Shown here in pieces: positions 50,640 to 59,382 of a stretch of 64,000 nucleotides of DNA (the first letter of the stretch is position 1; each line of letters opens with the position of its first letter). Below the pieces are notes generated by a model that saw only the letters and a program-made list of their open reading frames with translations, did no database searches and had not been told where the DNA came from. The position numbers and the translations under genes are program-made. Source of the DNA: Massilia arenae (GTDB taxonomy: Bacteria > Pseudomonadota > Gammaproteobacteria > Burkholderiales > Burkholderiaceae_D); assembly GCF_008014745.1 (NCBI RefSeq), contig NZ_VPFD01000014.1, positions 62,001-126,000 on the forward strand, written 5' to 3'.

Positions 50640-51656
50640 TCAGCCCGCGTGGGCCGGATTGATCAATAGCTGGCGGGCGTCGCGCGCGGCCGGGCCGCTG
50701 GCGAGCCAGGTGCTCCAGCCGAGCCGCCTGGCGCCCAGCGCAAGCCGCGGTACTTCTTCGCGCCTGAGCGCCAGGCGCAGGTCCCAGTCGAGCGCCAGGC
50801 CGGCATAGCTGTGCACCCAGTCGACCAGGCGGCGCAGGCTGGCGCCTCCCGGCAGCATGCGCTGGTAGCCGGCGTAATCGAGCGGCCCGATCACCAGGCG
50901 GAACTTGTGCTGGCGGTCCCAGACCCGGGTGCCGAGCACCGTGGACGCGCCGAGGCGGTTGCCGCGCTCGCGCGCGCCCATGCGGCTCTGGACCTCGGGC
51001 GGGATCGGCATCCAGTGGCCGACGAACTGCTCGAGTTCGACCGGCGCCCCGAAGTAGGCACGCAGGATCGCCACCAGCCCCGAGGCCGGACGGCGTCCGT
51101 TGGCCATCAGGCCGGCGAAGTGCAGCTTGGCGAAGTCGCCGATGTCGTCGCGCCCGCGCAGCGCCGGCGTACCGATGCCGAACAGGCTGCCGACGTAGTC
51201 GCCGAAACGGTCGCCGTCTGGCCGGTCCAGGCTGATTGCCGGATCGGCGCTGGCGCGGGCGCGGTAGAACAGCGACACCATCCGGTGGTGGAACACGTCC
51301 AGGAACGCGACCAGGGTGGGGTCGCCGTGGTTGCGCATGCGCTCGCGGGCATATTCCGTAATGTGCAGCGGCAGCGGTCCGTTGGCGCCGAGCAGGCCCG
51401 TGAAGTTCACCGTCAGGCGCGGGCGCGCGCCGGCATTGCGCCCTTCCCCGGCCGGCGTCACGCCGGCCAGCGCGCCCGGCTCGAAGCCGAGCGACGGATC
51501 CTGGCCGAAGCGCACGGCGTCGTCACGTGGCCGCAGCGATGCCCCGATGCGCGGCTGGTCCGGGTGGGCGTTCTCCAGCAGGCGCAAGGCTTGGTAGAAG
51601 TCCATGCCGGCCCCGCGTCGCCCGATACGTTGTTGTGTCTCTACAGGATCGCGCAT
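50640..51656 (-). CDS. tssG: T6SS baseplate protein TssG
   Basis: The 338-residue product has the TssG features FYQALRLLENAHP, a FTGLLGANGPLPLHITEYA motif (key part GLLGANGPLP) and the C-terminal LDWDLRLALRREEVP. It forms the baseplate wedge with TssE, TssF and TssK. The ATG at 51656 lies 16 bases inside the tssF end, giving coupled translation; an ATG at 51605 is the alternative. Confidence 0.93.
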   Translation of the reverse strand: MRDPVETQQRIGRRGAGMDFYQALRLLENAHPDQPRIGASLRPRDDAVRFGQDPSLGFEPGALAGVTPAGEGRNAGARPRLTVNFTGLLGANGPLPLHITEYARERMRNHGDPTLVAFLDVFHHRMVSLFYRARASADPAISLDRPDGDRFGDYVGSLFGIGTPALRGRDDIGDFAKLHFAGLMANGRRPASGLVAILRAYFGAPVELEQFVGHWMPIPPEVQSRMGARERGNRLGASTVLGTRVWDRQHKFRLVIGPLDYAGYQRMLPGGASLRRLVDWVHSYAGLALDWDLRLALRREEVPRLALGARRLGWSTWLASGPAARDARQLLINPAHAG

Positions 51657-53539
51657 GCGCCTCCCCGCGCCGGCCAGCGCATGATTTCACCGCGCCCATG
51701 GGTGCGCACCACGGTCTCGGTGAAGGCATTGATCGACACATACTGGGCAAAGAAATGGCTCAGCACCGCACCCAGCACGAAGGCGCCCGCGCCCTCGAAC
51801 GCGGCGTCGTCCATCGTGACCGTGATCTCCAGGCCGCGGCCAAAGGCGATCGGTCCGGATCCGGGCAGGCGCCGGGTCACCCTGCGCGCCGCCACCGAGC
51901 GCACGCCCTCGACCTGGCGCAGGCTGCCCAGGTCGAGCGGATGGCAATACAGGGCCAGCAGCTCACGCAGCGCGCGCGCACCCTGTTCCGGGTCGGTGTC
52001 GACCAGCGACAGGTAGTTGAGCGACAGCTGGTTGATCAGGCGCCAGGCCGCGCCGCCTTCCGCGAACGAGGGAAACGGCTGGCTCGGCCCGCCCAGCACC
52101 CGCACCGCCCGCACCGGACCGCCCTGCTCCAGGATGAAGTCGGTCTTGCCCACGCCCAGCGGCATCGACAGCGGCAGGTCGCGATTGGTGCACCACAGGG
52201 TCAGGCCGAGCTGGCGCAGGTCGTGGCGGTACGGCGCTTCGCGCGCATCGACCAGGGAAATATAGGTCTCGCTGCCGACGTAGGACGAGCGCGGCCCGCG
52301 CCGACGCTGGCCCGGCGACAGCACGCGCGGCTCGCGCCGGACCTGGAAATAGGCCTGCTCCGAGGCTTGGCCCGCGCCGCCCGCCCCGTGTGCGCCGAGG
52401 TCATGCGCGCTATACAGCGGCCGGAACTCCTGCTCGGCCTGCGCGCCACTGCCATGGCCCGTCACGCGCTCGACCCGGTGCACCTCGAAGTCGAGCGGGC
52501 GGGTGCGATCGGGCAGCACGTGGTATTCAGCGCGTTCCTGCGCCAGGTCGATGCGGTCGGCACGGCGCAGGAACAGGTTCACGACCGGGGTGCAGTTCAA
52601 GGCGATATGGCTGGCGTCGAGCACCTGCTCCAGGCGCGTGTCGCCGTGCGCGAGCAGCACGACGATCTCGAGTTCCGCTTCGGCGCAGGCCGCAATGGCC
52701 GGGGCCAGGCCGGACAGCTCGACGAACAGGAAGCGCTGGGCGAACGCAAAATACTCCTGCAGCAGCCGGTAGCCCTGGAAGTTGCGCTGGCCGCTGGGCA
52801 GCAGCGCATCGCCTTCGTCGAAGCCGCGTGGCTGCAACGCCGTCTTCGGCAGCCGCAGGTGGCCGCCGCGGCGGCTGCCCGGCATCACCAGCACGCCCTC
52901 GGTCGCGCCCAACAGTTTTTCATAGATCCGGCCCGGCAGGTCGTCGCCGCCGCGCAGGTGCAGCGCCAGGCGATCCAGGCCGAGCGCGCTGAATGGAGCG
53001 TCATTGGTGGTGCGCAGGCGCAGGCGCAGGCAGGCGCGCACATTCGGCGGCAGGCGCGCCTCGACGCCTTCCAGGGCGCCGGCAAGGGGAAACAGGCGCG
53101 CCTCGACCAGCTCGATCGGCCACAGCGTGACCGGGTGCGCGCTGCGGTATTCGCAGGCGGTGGCGTCGTCCTTGCCCAGCACGCTGCGCATGGCCGCGCC
53201 GCGCGGCAGGTGAAAGCCCGCATCGAGCGCGGGGTCGCCCGGGTCGGGCTGCAACTGCACGATCGCCATCGACGGCGTCGGGGCCAGGAAATGCGGGTAG
53301 ACCAGCTCCGACAGGTGCTGGGTAAAGCGCGGGTACTCGGCGTCGATCTTCATCTGCACCCGCGCCGCCATGAAGGCAAAGCCTTCGAGCAGGCGCTCGA
53401 CGTAGGGATCGGCGCACTCGAAACCCTCCAGGCCCAGGCGACCGGCGATCTTCGGATACTGGGCCGCGAACTCGCCGCCCATCTCGCGCAGGTGCTGCAG
53501 CTCCTGGCTGTAGTAGCGCAGCAGACGTGGATTGCTCAT
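51641..53539 (-). CDS. tssF: T6SS baseplate protein TssF
   Basis: The 632-residue product starts with the family hallmark LLRYYSQELQHLREMGGEFA, followed by YPKIAGRLGLEGFECADPYVERLLEGFAF (key parts AGRLGL and DPYVERLLEGFAF). It is the main wedge protein of the baseplate. Its ATG overlaps the tssE stop by four bases. Confidence 0.95.
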   Translation of the reverse strand: MSNPRLLRYYSQELQHLREMGGEFAAQYPKIAGRLGLEGFECADPYVERLLEGFAFMAARVQMKIDAEYPRFTQHLSELVYPHFLAPTPSMAIVQLQPDPGDPALDAGFHLPRGAAMRSVLGKDDATACEYRSAHPVTLWPIELVEARLFPLAGALEGVEARLPPNVRACLRLRLRTTNDAPFSALGLDRLALHLRGGDDLPGRIYEKLLGATEGVLVMPGSRRGGHLRLPKTALQPRGFDEGDALLPSGQRNFQGYRLLQEYFAFAQRFLFVELSGLAPAIAACAEAELEIVVLLAHGDTRLEQVLDASHIALNCTPVVNLFLRRADRIDLAQERAEYHVLPDRTRPLDFEVHRVERVTGHGSGAQAEQEFRPLYSAHDLGAHGAGGAGQASEQAYFQVRREPRVLSPGQRRRGPRSSYVGSETYISLVDAREAPYRHDLRQLGLTLWCTNRDLPLSMPLGVGKTDFILEQGGPVRAVRVLGGPSQPFPSFAEGGAAWRLINQLSLNYLSLVDTDPEQGARALRELLALYCHPLDLGSLRQVEGVRSVAARRVTRRLPGSGPIAFGRGLEITVTMDDAAFEGAGAFVLGAVLSHFFAQYVSINAFTETVVRTHGRGEIMRWPARGGACAIL

Positions 53540-54042
53540 GGTCGAAACGCGCCGCGGTCGAGCAGGGTGAGCTGGCGCAGGTCCAGATCGAGCTCGGTCT
53601 TGAGGTACAGGTGCTCCGGATACGGCTGGGCCCACAGATCGGCTTCGATCTCGAACGTGATCTTGCTGATCGCCTCCGGCGCGGCCACGGCCTTGACCGA
53701 CACCGACGCGCGGATCAGGCGCGGCTCGAAGTCCCAGATGGCCTGGCGGATCGCGCGCTCCAGGTCGGCCGTGCTCATGCCCGCCTGCGACACGCCGGCG
53801 ATGTCCGGCAAGCCGTAGTTGAGCACCGAGCCGGCCAGGTGCGGCAGGCGCGGCAAGGCGCCGCCCGCCTCCAGGTTGGTGGTGTTGAGCAGCCAGGCCA
53901 GGTCGCGCAGCACGCCCGCGCGCAAGCCGCGCTCGGACAGCACGCGGCGTTCGCGCGCCTCCACCGCCTGGTCCGGCTCGTGGTCGGTCAGGCGGTCCAG
54001 CAGCGACGGTTGCAGCCGCTCGCGCGGCGCCAGTTCGGCCAT
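53536..54042 (-). CDS. tssE: T6SS baseplate protein TssE (gp25-like)
   Basis: The 168-residue product is a gp25/lysozyme-like baseplate protein: LQPSLLDRLTD at the N-terminus, VLRDLAWLLNTTNL, LPHLAGSVLNYGLPDIAG, and the conserved IRQAIWDFEPRL. It starts sheath polymerisation from the baseplate. It begins six bases after the hcp stop. Confidence 0.94.
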   Translation of the reverse strand: MAELAPRERLQPSLLDRLTDHEPDQAVEARERRVLSERGLRAGVLRDLAWLLNTTNLEAGGALPRLPHLAGSVLNYGLPDIAGVSQAGMSTADLERAIRQAIWDFEPRLIRASVSVKAVAAPEAISKITFEIEADLWAQPYPEHLYLKTELDLDLRQLTLLDRGAFRP

Positions 54043-54048
54043 GGCGGA

Positions 54049-54540
54049 TCAGCCTTCGGCTTTATTGCCCGCGATGTTGTACGAGAAGGTCTTGTCGCCG
54101 GCCACCGTGCCCTTGTCATCCTGCGGAGTGTAGGCGACTTCGACCTTGGCGAAGTTGAGCGTGACGTTCTCGGTCAGGCGGTCCTCGCCGCCGCTGCCGC
54201 CGGTGGAGATCGAGGTCACCAGCACCTGTGTCATCGTAATGGTCAGATAGGTCTGCTGGCCCTTGCCGGCCTTGCGCACCGTCAGCACGGCCTTGGGGAT
54301 ATGCTCGCCCGTGGCCAGCGTTTTCATGAGCGCATTGGTGGCGCTGTCGATGTACTTGGTAAACGACAGGTCCTGGAAACTGGCTTTGCCGCCGCCACCG
54401 CCGCCGCCCATGTGGGTGGTGCCCGACTGGGTCATGCCCCAGCTCCAGGCCAGCACGTCCATATCGCCTTTCGCCTTGCGCTCATCGTCGATCGTTTCGC
54501 CCTTGATCGGGTCCAAATTCATGAACATATCTACAGCCAT
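54049..54540 (-). CDS. hcp: T6SS inner-tube protein Hcp (TssD)
   Basis: The 163-residue product has the Hcp features MDVLAWSWGMTQSG, LSFTKYIDSATNALMKTLATGEHIPKAVLTVRKAG (key part FTKYIDSATNAL) and VTLNFAKVEVAYTPQ. It stacks into the tube that is expelled with VgrG. An insert of four Gly follows HMGG in a loop near residues 44-51. It is preceded by its own hairpin-containing leader. Confidence 0.95.
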   Translation of the reverse strand: MAVDMFMNLDPIKGETIDDERKAKGDMDVLAWSWGMTQSGTTHMGGGGGGGKASFQDLSFTKYIDSATNALMKTLATGEHIPKAVLTVRKAGKGQQTYLTITMTQVLVTSISTGGSGGEDRLTENVTLNFAKVEVAYTPQDDKGTVAGDKTFSYNIAGNKAEG

Positions 54541-54599
54541 GTCGCTTCTCCTGTAATGCCGGGGCGCCTGGCCCTGGCGGGTTTGTATTGCCTGGATAG

Positions 54600-54620
54600 G
54601 CGCGGACTGTCGGTCCGCGC
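54600..54620. promoter_or_regulatory. Hairpin in the tssC-hcp spacer
   Basis: GCGCGGAC and GTCCGCGC form a perfect 8-bp stem around TGTCG in the 108-base gap between the tssC stop and the hcp start. No T-run follows. It could attenuate readthrough or stabilise the hcp mRNA 5' end, which would let Hcp be made in excess. Confidence 0.5.
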
Positions 54621-54648
54621 ATTTGAATCAACGAAATCAGTCAACAAA

Positions 54649-56154
54649 TCAGCCGACAGACGACGGCAGCTTGGAGACCAGGCGCAGCGACACGGTCAGG
54701 CCTTCGAGCTGGTAATGCGGGCGCAGGAAGAACTGGGCGTTGTAGTAGCCCGGGTTGCCCTCGACTTCCTGCAGCATCACCTGGGCCGCGGCCAGCGGCT
54801 TCTTGGCCTTGGTCGTCTCGCTCGAGCTGGCCGGATCGCCGTCCACGTACTGCATGATCCAGCGCGTCAGCCAGCGCTCCATATCGTCGCGCTCCTTGAA
54901 CGAACCGATCTTGTCGCGCACGATGCACTTGAGGTAGTGGGCGAAGCGGCAGGTTGCGAACAGGTAAGGCAGGCGCGCGGCGAGGTTGGCGTTGGCGGTG
55001 GCGTCGGGGTCGTCGTACTCGGCCGGCTTGTGCATCGACTGGGCGCCGATGAAGGCCGCCAGGTCGCTGTTCTTCTTGTGCACCAGCGGCATGAAGCCGT
55101 TCTTGGCCAGCTCGGCCTCGCGCCGGTCGCTGATCGCGATCTCGGTCGGACAGATCATGTCGACCCCGCCGTCGTCGGTCGGGAAGGTGTACACCGGCAG
55201 GTTCTCGACCGCGCCGCCCGATTCGATGCCGCGGATCCGCGAGCACCAGCCGTATTGCTTGAACGAGCGGTTGATGTTCACCGCCATCGCGTAGGCCGCA
55301 TTGGCCCAGGTGAAGTCGCGCGCACCCGCAGCATCGGTGGTCTCTTCGAAATCGAATTCCTCGACCGGGTTGGTCTTGGCGCCGTACGGCGCGCGCGCCA
55401 GGAAGCGCGGCATCGCCAGGCCGACGTAGCGCGAATCCTCGGATTCGCGGAACGAGCGCCAGGCGGCGTGCTCCGGGGTCTGGAACAGTTTGGTCAGATC
55501 GCGCGGATTGGCCAGCTCCTGCCACGAGTCCATCAGCATCACGCTCGGATCGGCGGCGCTGATCAGCGGTGCATGGGCGGCGGCCGATACCTGCGCCATC
55601 TGGGTGAGCAGCTCGACGTCGGGCGCGCTGTTGCTGAAGTAGTAGTCGGCCACGAAGGCGCCATACGGCTCGCCGCCGAACTGGCCGTATTCTTCCTCGT
55701 ACAGCTTCTTGAACACCGGGCTCTGGTCCCAGGCCACGCCCTTGTACTTGCGCAGCGTCCTGTGCAATTCATGCTTCGAGATGTTCATCACACGGATCTT
55801 GAGCATCTCGTCGGTTTCGGTATTGCTGACCAGGTGGTGCAGGCCGCGCCAGGCGCTTTCCACCGCCTGGAATTTACTGTCATGCAGGATGTGGTTGATC
55901 TGTTCGGTGAGCTTGCGATCGATCCCGGCGATCAGGCCCTCGATCGTGGCCAGCACGTCGCCGCCGACGACCGTGGCGTCCTGCAAGGCCTGCTGGGCCA
56001 AGGTGCGCACGGCGTTTTCGACCGCATCGCGCGCCTTGTCGGTGCGTGGCTTGAACTCCTGCTGCAGCAGGCTCGCGAAGTCGTTCGCGGCGAGCGTGCT
56101 CTCCAGCGCGGGTTGATTCACGGGCTGACTAAGTTCTTCGGTTGCATTGGCCAT
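54649..56154 (-). CDS. tssC: T6SS sheath large subunit TssC
   Basis: The 501-residue product has the TssC segments FQAVESAWRGLHHLV, FGGEPYGAFVADYYF, PRFLARAPYG and NPVEEFDFEE, and GNPGYYNAQFFLRPHYQLEG (key part YYNAQFFLRPHYQ) at the C-terminus. It pairs with TssB to form the contractile sheath. It starts three bases after the tssB stop region. Confidence 0.96.
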   Translation of the reverse strand: MANATEELSQPVNQPALESTLAANDFASLLQQEFKPRTDKARDAVENAVRTLAQQALQDATVVGGDVLATIEGLIAGIDRKLTEQINHILHDSKFQAVESAWRGLHHLVSNTETDEMLKIRVMNISKHELHRTLRKYKGVAWDQSPVFKKLYEEEYGQFGGEPYGAFVADYYFSNSAPDVELLTQMAQVSAAAHAPLISAADPSVMLMDSWQELANPRDLTKLFQTPEHAAWRSFRESEDSRYVGLAMPRFLARAPYGAKTNPVEEFDFEETTDAAGARDFTWANAAYAMAVNINRSFKQYGWCSRIRGIESGGAVENLPVYTFPTDDGGVDMICPTEIAISDRREAELAKNGFMPLVHKKNSDLAAFIGAQSMHKPAEYDDPDATANANLAARLPYLFATCRFAHYLKCIVRDKIGSFKERDDMERWLTRWIMQYVDGDPASSSETTKAKKPLAAAQVMLQEVEGNPGYYNAQFFLRPHYQLEGLTVSLRLVSKLPSSVG

Positions 56155-56157
56155 CGT

Positions 56158-56682
56158 CTATCCTTGTGGCGGTTGGTCGGCGGCGTCGTCCGGCTTGGGC
56201 GCAGCAGCCAGCGCCTGCATGAGGGCCGGATCGCCCATCAGTTTCGCCATCAGCTCTTCGGCGCCGGTCTTGCCGTCCATATAGGTCATCAGGTTGACCA
56301 GCTGGCTGCGCGCTTCCAGCATGGTGCGCAGCGAATCGACCTTGCGCGCGATCGCGCCGGGCGTGAAGTCGTCCAGGCTCTCGAAGGTCATCTCGATCGC
56401 CATATTGCCCTCGCCGGTGAGGGTGTTGGGCACCGTCGTCACCACGCGCGGCTTCATCGACTTGAGGCGGTCGTCGAAGTTGTCGACGTCGATCTCCAGG
56501 AATTTGCGCTCGGCCACCGGCGGCAGCGCTTCGGCCGGCGTGCCCGACAGGTCGGAGAACACGCCCATCACGAAGGGCAGCTGCACCTTCTTCTCGGCGC
56601 CGTAGACTTCGACGTCGTATTCGATCTGCACCCGCGGCGCACGGTTGCGCGCGATGAACTTCTGACTGCTTTCTTTAGCCAC
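56158..56682 (-). CDS. tssB: T6SS sheath small subunit TssB
   Basis: The 174-residue product begins SSQKFIARNRAPRVQIEYDV and continues KKVQLPFVMGVFSDLSG, the TssB hallmarks, then RKFLEIDVDNFDDRLKSM. The C-terminus has a Pro/Asp-rich tail. It forms heterodimers with TssC. Confidence 0.96.
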   Translation of the reverse strand: MAKESSQKFIARNRAPRVQIEYDVEVYGAEKKVQLPFVMGVFSDLSGTPAEALPPVAERKFLEIDVDNFDDRLKSMKPRVVTTVPNTLTGEGNMAIEMTFESLDDFTPGAIARKVDSLRTMLEARSQLVNLMTYMDGKTGAEELMAKLMGDPALMQALAAAPKPDDAADQPPQG

Positions 56683-56711
56683 GATAAGACTCCGTTAAGT
56701 GTGGTACGGGT

Positions 56712-57740
56712 TCATGAATCGCCCCGGATACCGCTGATCTGCGCCAGCTGGTTCAATCCATCGGGGGCGAGCTCCTCCATCAATTCGGTGAAATTCATCT
56801 CGACCAGGCCCCTGGCCCGCTGCAGCAGCAGCGGCACGGGACTGGACGGTTCGGCGCGCGCATACCAGGCGCAGATGCGCTCAAGCAGCCGCACCACGTC
56901 GGCGCGGCCCGCGATCTCGCCATCGGCGCGTACGGCGGGCGCAACGCCGCCGGAAGCCGCCAGCTGGGCCGCTTCGTCCAGGGTCGTGATGGCCGCCGCA
57001 GCCAGGTGCGGGCGCACCTGGCCCGCTGCGCGTTGCAACAGGCTGGCAAGCGGCGCGAGGTCGATGCCCATGCCGGCGCCCAGGTGGCGGGCCAGCGTCG
57101 CTTCAATCTCTCCCACGCTGGCGCCGGCGGCATCGAGGGCCGCGCACGTTGCGGCAAGGTCGTCCTGCGACGCCGCCCCGAAAGCGGCGGCGATCGTTGC
57201 CGGTGCAATCCTGGATGCATCGCCCATTTCTTCCCCTTCGCCGGCCTCGATATCGCGCAGGCCGAAGGCGCCGATGGCGCGCACCTCGACCAGCGGCATG
57301 TCGCGCAGCTGGCGCAGCATGCCGCCCGCCTCCACCAGCGCCGCCAGTGTGTTCAGGCGCAGGGTCGGGTCGTTGTCGTCGTCCGCGTCGAGCTGCGGAT
57401 GCAGCTGCTCCCATTGCGCGGACAGCAGCGCCGCCAGCAGCGCCAGTCCTGCCGCGAGCCCGGGCGCGCCTTCCTGCCCGAGCAGCGCGCGCGTCAGGCC
57501 GACGGCCACGCGCAGGTCGCGCGTGCGCCCCATCAGCTCAAGCGCCAGCATGCGTACCGTCTTCCAGTCCGGGCCCGTGGCCGGCGTGATCGTGCTGCCG
57601 TATTGCACTTCGGGCTTGCCGTTCAGCGCCGCTTCGAGCGCCAGGAATTGCGGGTCGTATTCCAGGTTCTCGCCGCAAGGCAGCAGCTCGTCGAGCGGCG
57701 CGGCGAAGTTCGAGAGTGAGGTCGATTGCAGGTCGTTCAT
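56712..57740 (-). CDS. tssA: T6SS assembly protein TssA
   Basis: The 342-residue product has the ImpA N-terminal domain (LDELLPCGENLEYDPQFLAL) with ATGPDWKTVRMLALELMGRTRDLRVAV (key part DWKTVRMLALELMGRTRDL), an Ala-rich middle and the C-terminal RARGLVEMNFTELMEELAPDG typical of the shorter TssA type. It caps the growing tube and sheath. The ATG at 57740 follows GGAAGCGCC and lies 68 bases after the PP2C gene. Confidence 0.92.
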   Translation of the reverse strand: MNDLQSTSLSNFAAPLDELLPCGENLEYDPQFLALEAALNGKPEVQYGSTITPATGPDWKTVRMLALELMGRTRDLRVAVGLTRALLGQEGAPGLAAGLALLAALLSAQWEQLHPQLDADDDNDPTLRLNTLAALVEAGGMLRQLRDMPLVEVRAIGAFGLRDIEAGEGEEMGDASRIAPATIAAAFGAASQDDLAATCAALDAAGASVGEIEATLARHLGAGMGIDLAPLASLLQRAAGQVRPHLAAAAITTLDEAAQLAASGGVAPAVRADGEIAGRADVVRLLERICAWYARAEPSSPVPLLLQRARGLVEMNFTELMEELAPDGLNQLAQISGIRGDS

Positions 57741-57808
57741 GGCGCTTCCATTGATTGGAACGAGGCGGGAGCTGTCATCACGCTCCCGCGCTCGTCGTTC
57801 AGGAAGAC

Positions 57809-58681
57809 TTACGCCAGGCCGGTCCGGCTGGACGCGGGCGCCGCCATATTTTTTGCCTCGTCGTGCGCGCCGGCCGTGTCGAAGCGCGCCAGCAGCACCG
57901 TGACGTTGTCGCGGCTGGCGTGGCGCCGGCTCAGGCCCAGCAGGCCCTCGCATGCCGCGTGCAGTGCATCTTCCCGGCGCAGCAAGGCCGCGATCTCGGC
58001 GTGCGGCACCCAGCCATGCAGGCCGTCGCTGCACAGCAGCAGCAGGTCGCCTGCGCGCACCTCGTGGTAATCGAAGTCGGGCGCGACGGCGGGCGCCGGG
58101 CCGATCGCCTGCAGCAGCAAATTCCGTGGCGGCAGCTCGCCGGGCGCGCCCGATTCCAGCGCCAGCTGATAGGCCGTATGGTCGCGCGTCAGCTGGACCA
58201 GCGTGCCGTCGCGATAGCGGTACAGGCGGCTGTCGCCGACATGGAACGAGAGCGCCGCGCCCAGCGCCGGCAGGAACTGCAGGCCGGTCAGGGTGCTGCC
58301 CATGCCGTCGCCGTCGGCATGGCCGCGCGCGCGGTTCTCTTCGTACAGCAGCGCATTGGCGCAATCGACCGCGCGCCGCAGGCGCACGGTGCCGTTCCAG
58401 CGCAGGTCGAGGTCGGTGGCGTCGGGGTCGCCCTGCTCTCCACCATCGCCCATCTTCGGCAAGCGCGCCTGCCCCCCGGCGAGGCTGGCGACCAGCGCCG
58501 CCAGCGCGCCGCTGCTGGCGACCTCGCCCGCCATGTGGCCACCCATGCCGTCGGCCACGGCGACCAGGCCGAGGGCGTCGTCGACCACGAAGCGGTCTTC
58601 GTTGCGCGTGCGTACCTCACCGGCCTCGCTCATGCCGCAGGCCTGCATCGCCAGGCGCGCGTTCACCAGAACCTGACGCAT
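57809..58681 (-). CDS. pppA: PP2C-type Ser/Thr phosphatase (PppA-like) of the T6SS locus
   Basis: The 290-residue product shows PP2C metal-binding motifs: TRNEDRFVVDD, VAVADGMGGHMAGEVAS, FHVGDSRLYRYRDG, LLLCSDGLHGWV and ASRDNVTVLLARF. It removes phosphates placed by the PpkA kinase and so lowers T6SS activity. The ATG at 58681 lies inside the anti-sigma gene (19-base overlap), an unusual coupling of a sigma/anti-sigma pair with a T6SS phosphatase. Confidence 0.88.
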   Translation of the reverse strand: MRQVLVNARLAMQACGMSEAGEVRTRNEDRFVVDDALGLVAVADGMGGHMAGEVASSGALAALVASLAGGQARLPKMGDGGEQGDPDATDLDLRWNGTVRLRRAVDCANALLYEENRARGHADGDGMGSTLTGLQFLPALGAALSFHVGDSRLYRYRDGTLVQLTRDHTAYQLALESGAPGELPPRNLLLQAIGPAPAVAPDFDYHEVRAGDLLLLCSDGLHGWVPHAEIAALLRREDALHAACEGLLGLSRRHASRDNVTVLLARFDTAGAHDEAKNMAAPASSRTGLA

Positions 58682-59382
58682 GGGCCGCTCAACACATAAG
58701 GGCCGGTGGGCTGCGCCGCCGCAGGATCTTCCTCGAAGCTCACCGCCAGCCGCGCGATGCCGGCAAACACCTCCTCGGCCGGCGCGCCGAGCCGGATCGG
58801 CGCGCTCGCGCCGGCGGCGACGTTCGCGACCGGCACCGGCGCCCCGTGCGCGGGCAGGGCCCACAGGCGCGCCACCCGACCAGGCGGGATCGCGAGCGGC
58901 GCCAGCAGCCGGATGGTCATCGTCTCGCCGTGCCGGTGCGAGCCCACGGTCAGCCGGCTCTTGCCGCCCTCGTCCTGCAGGATGCCGACGTAGCTGGCGG
59001 GCAGCGCCGCCGACATATGGTGCATGCCGAACAGGTGAGCGTTGTGCGAGACGAAGGCGGTGGCCACCACCGCGCCGAGGGCGAATCCGAACACTGGCTT
59101 GAGCCATATCCTCAGCCGGTCCAGCATCCGCGGCGCCGGCTGTGCATCGGCGGCGGGCTGGATGCGTCCCGCGATTCGCGTCCACAAGGCCGGCGGCGGC
59201 GCGACGGCAGGGATGGCGCCATACAGCGGCGCCAGGCGGTTGTGCCAGTCGGCCACCGCGCGCTGGACCGCGATCGACCCGACCTGCAGGCGTGTGAAGC
59301 GGCGCCGTGCGCCCGCGCCCATCGTTCCCAGCACATAGGCGCCAGCCAGCTTGTCCAGCAATTCGGGCCGTTCGTAGTTCAC
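58663..59382 (-). CDS. RskA-type anti-sigma factor
   Basis: The 239-residue product has an N-terminal anti-sigma domain (LLDKLAGAYVLGTMGAGARRRF), one membrane helix (VFGFALGAVVATAFVSH) and an anti-sigma-K periplasmic domain (TVGSHRHGETMTIRL, GRVARLWALPAHG and the terminal SFEEDPAAAQPTGPYVLSG, key part PTGPYVLSGP). The GTG start at 59382 overlaps the sigma gene stop (GTGA), so sigma and anti-sigma are made together. It should hold the sigma factor at the membrane until a periplasmic signal is received. Confidence 0.88.
   Translation of the reverse strand: MNYERPELLDKLAGAYVLGTMGAGARRRFTRLQVGSIAVQRAVADWHNRLAPLYGAIPAVAPPPALWTRIAGRIQPAADAQPAPRMLDRLRIWLKPVFGFALGAVVATAFVSHNAHLFGMHHMSAALPASYVGILQDEGGKSRLTVGSHRHGETMTIRLLAPLAIPPGRVARLWALPAHGAPVPVANVAAGASAPIRLGAPAEEVFAGIARLAVSFEEDPAAAQPTGPYVLSGPCVRFW

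Noticed and set aside
53527..57903. 1458-codon + strand open frame opposite tssE-tssA
   Set aside because: Antisense to six unmistakable T6SS genes, with low-complexity Arg/His/Gln composition typical of shadow frames.
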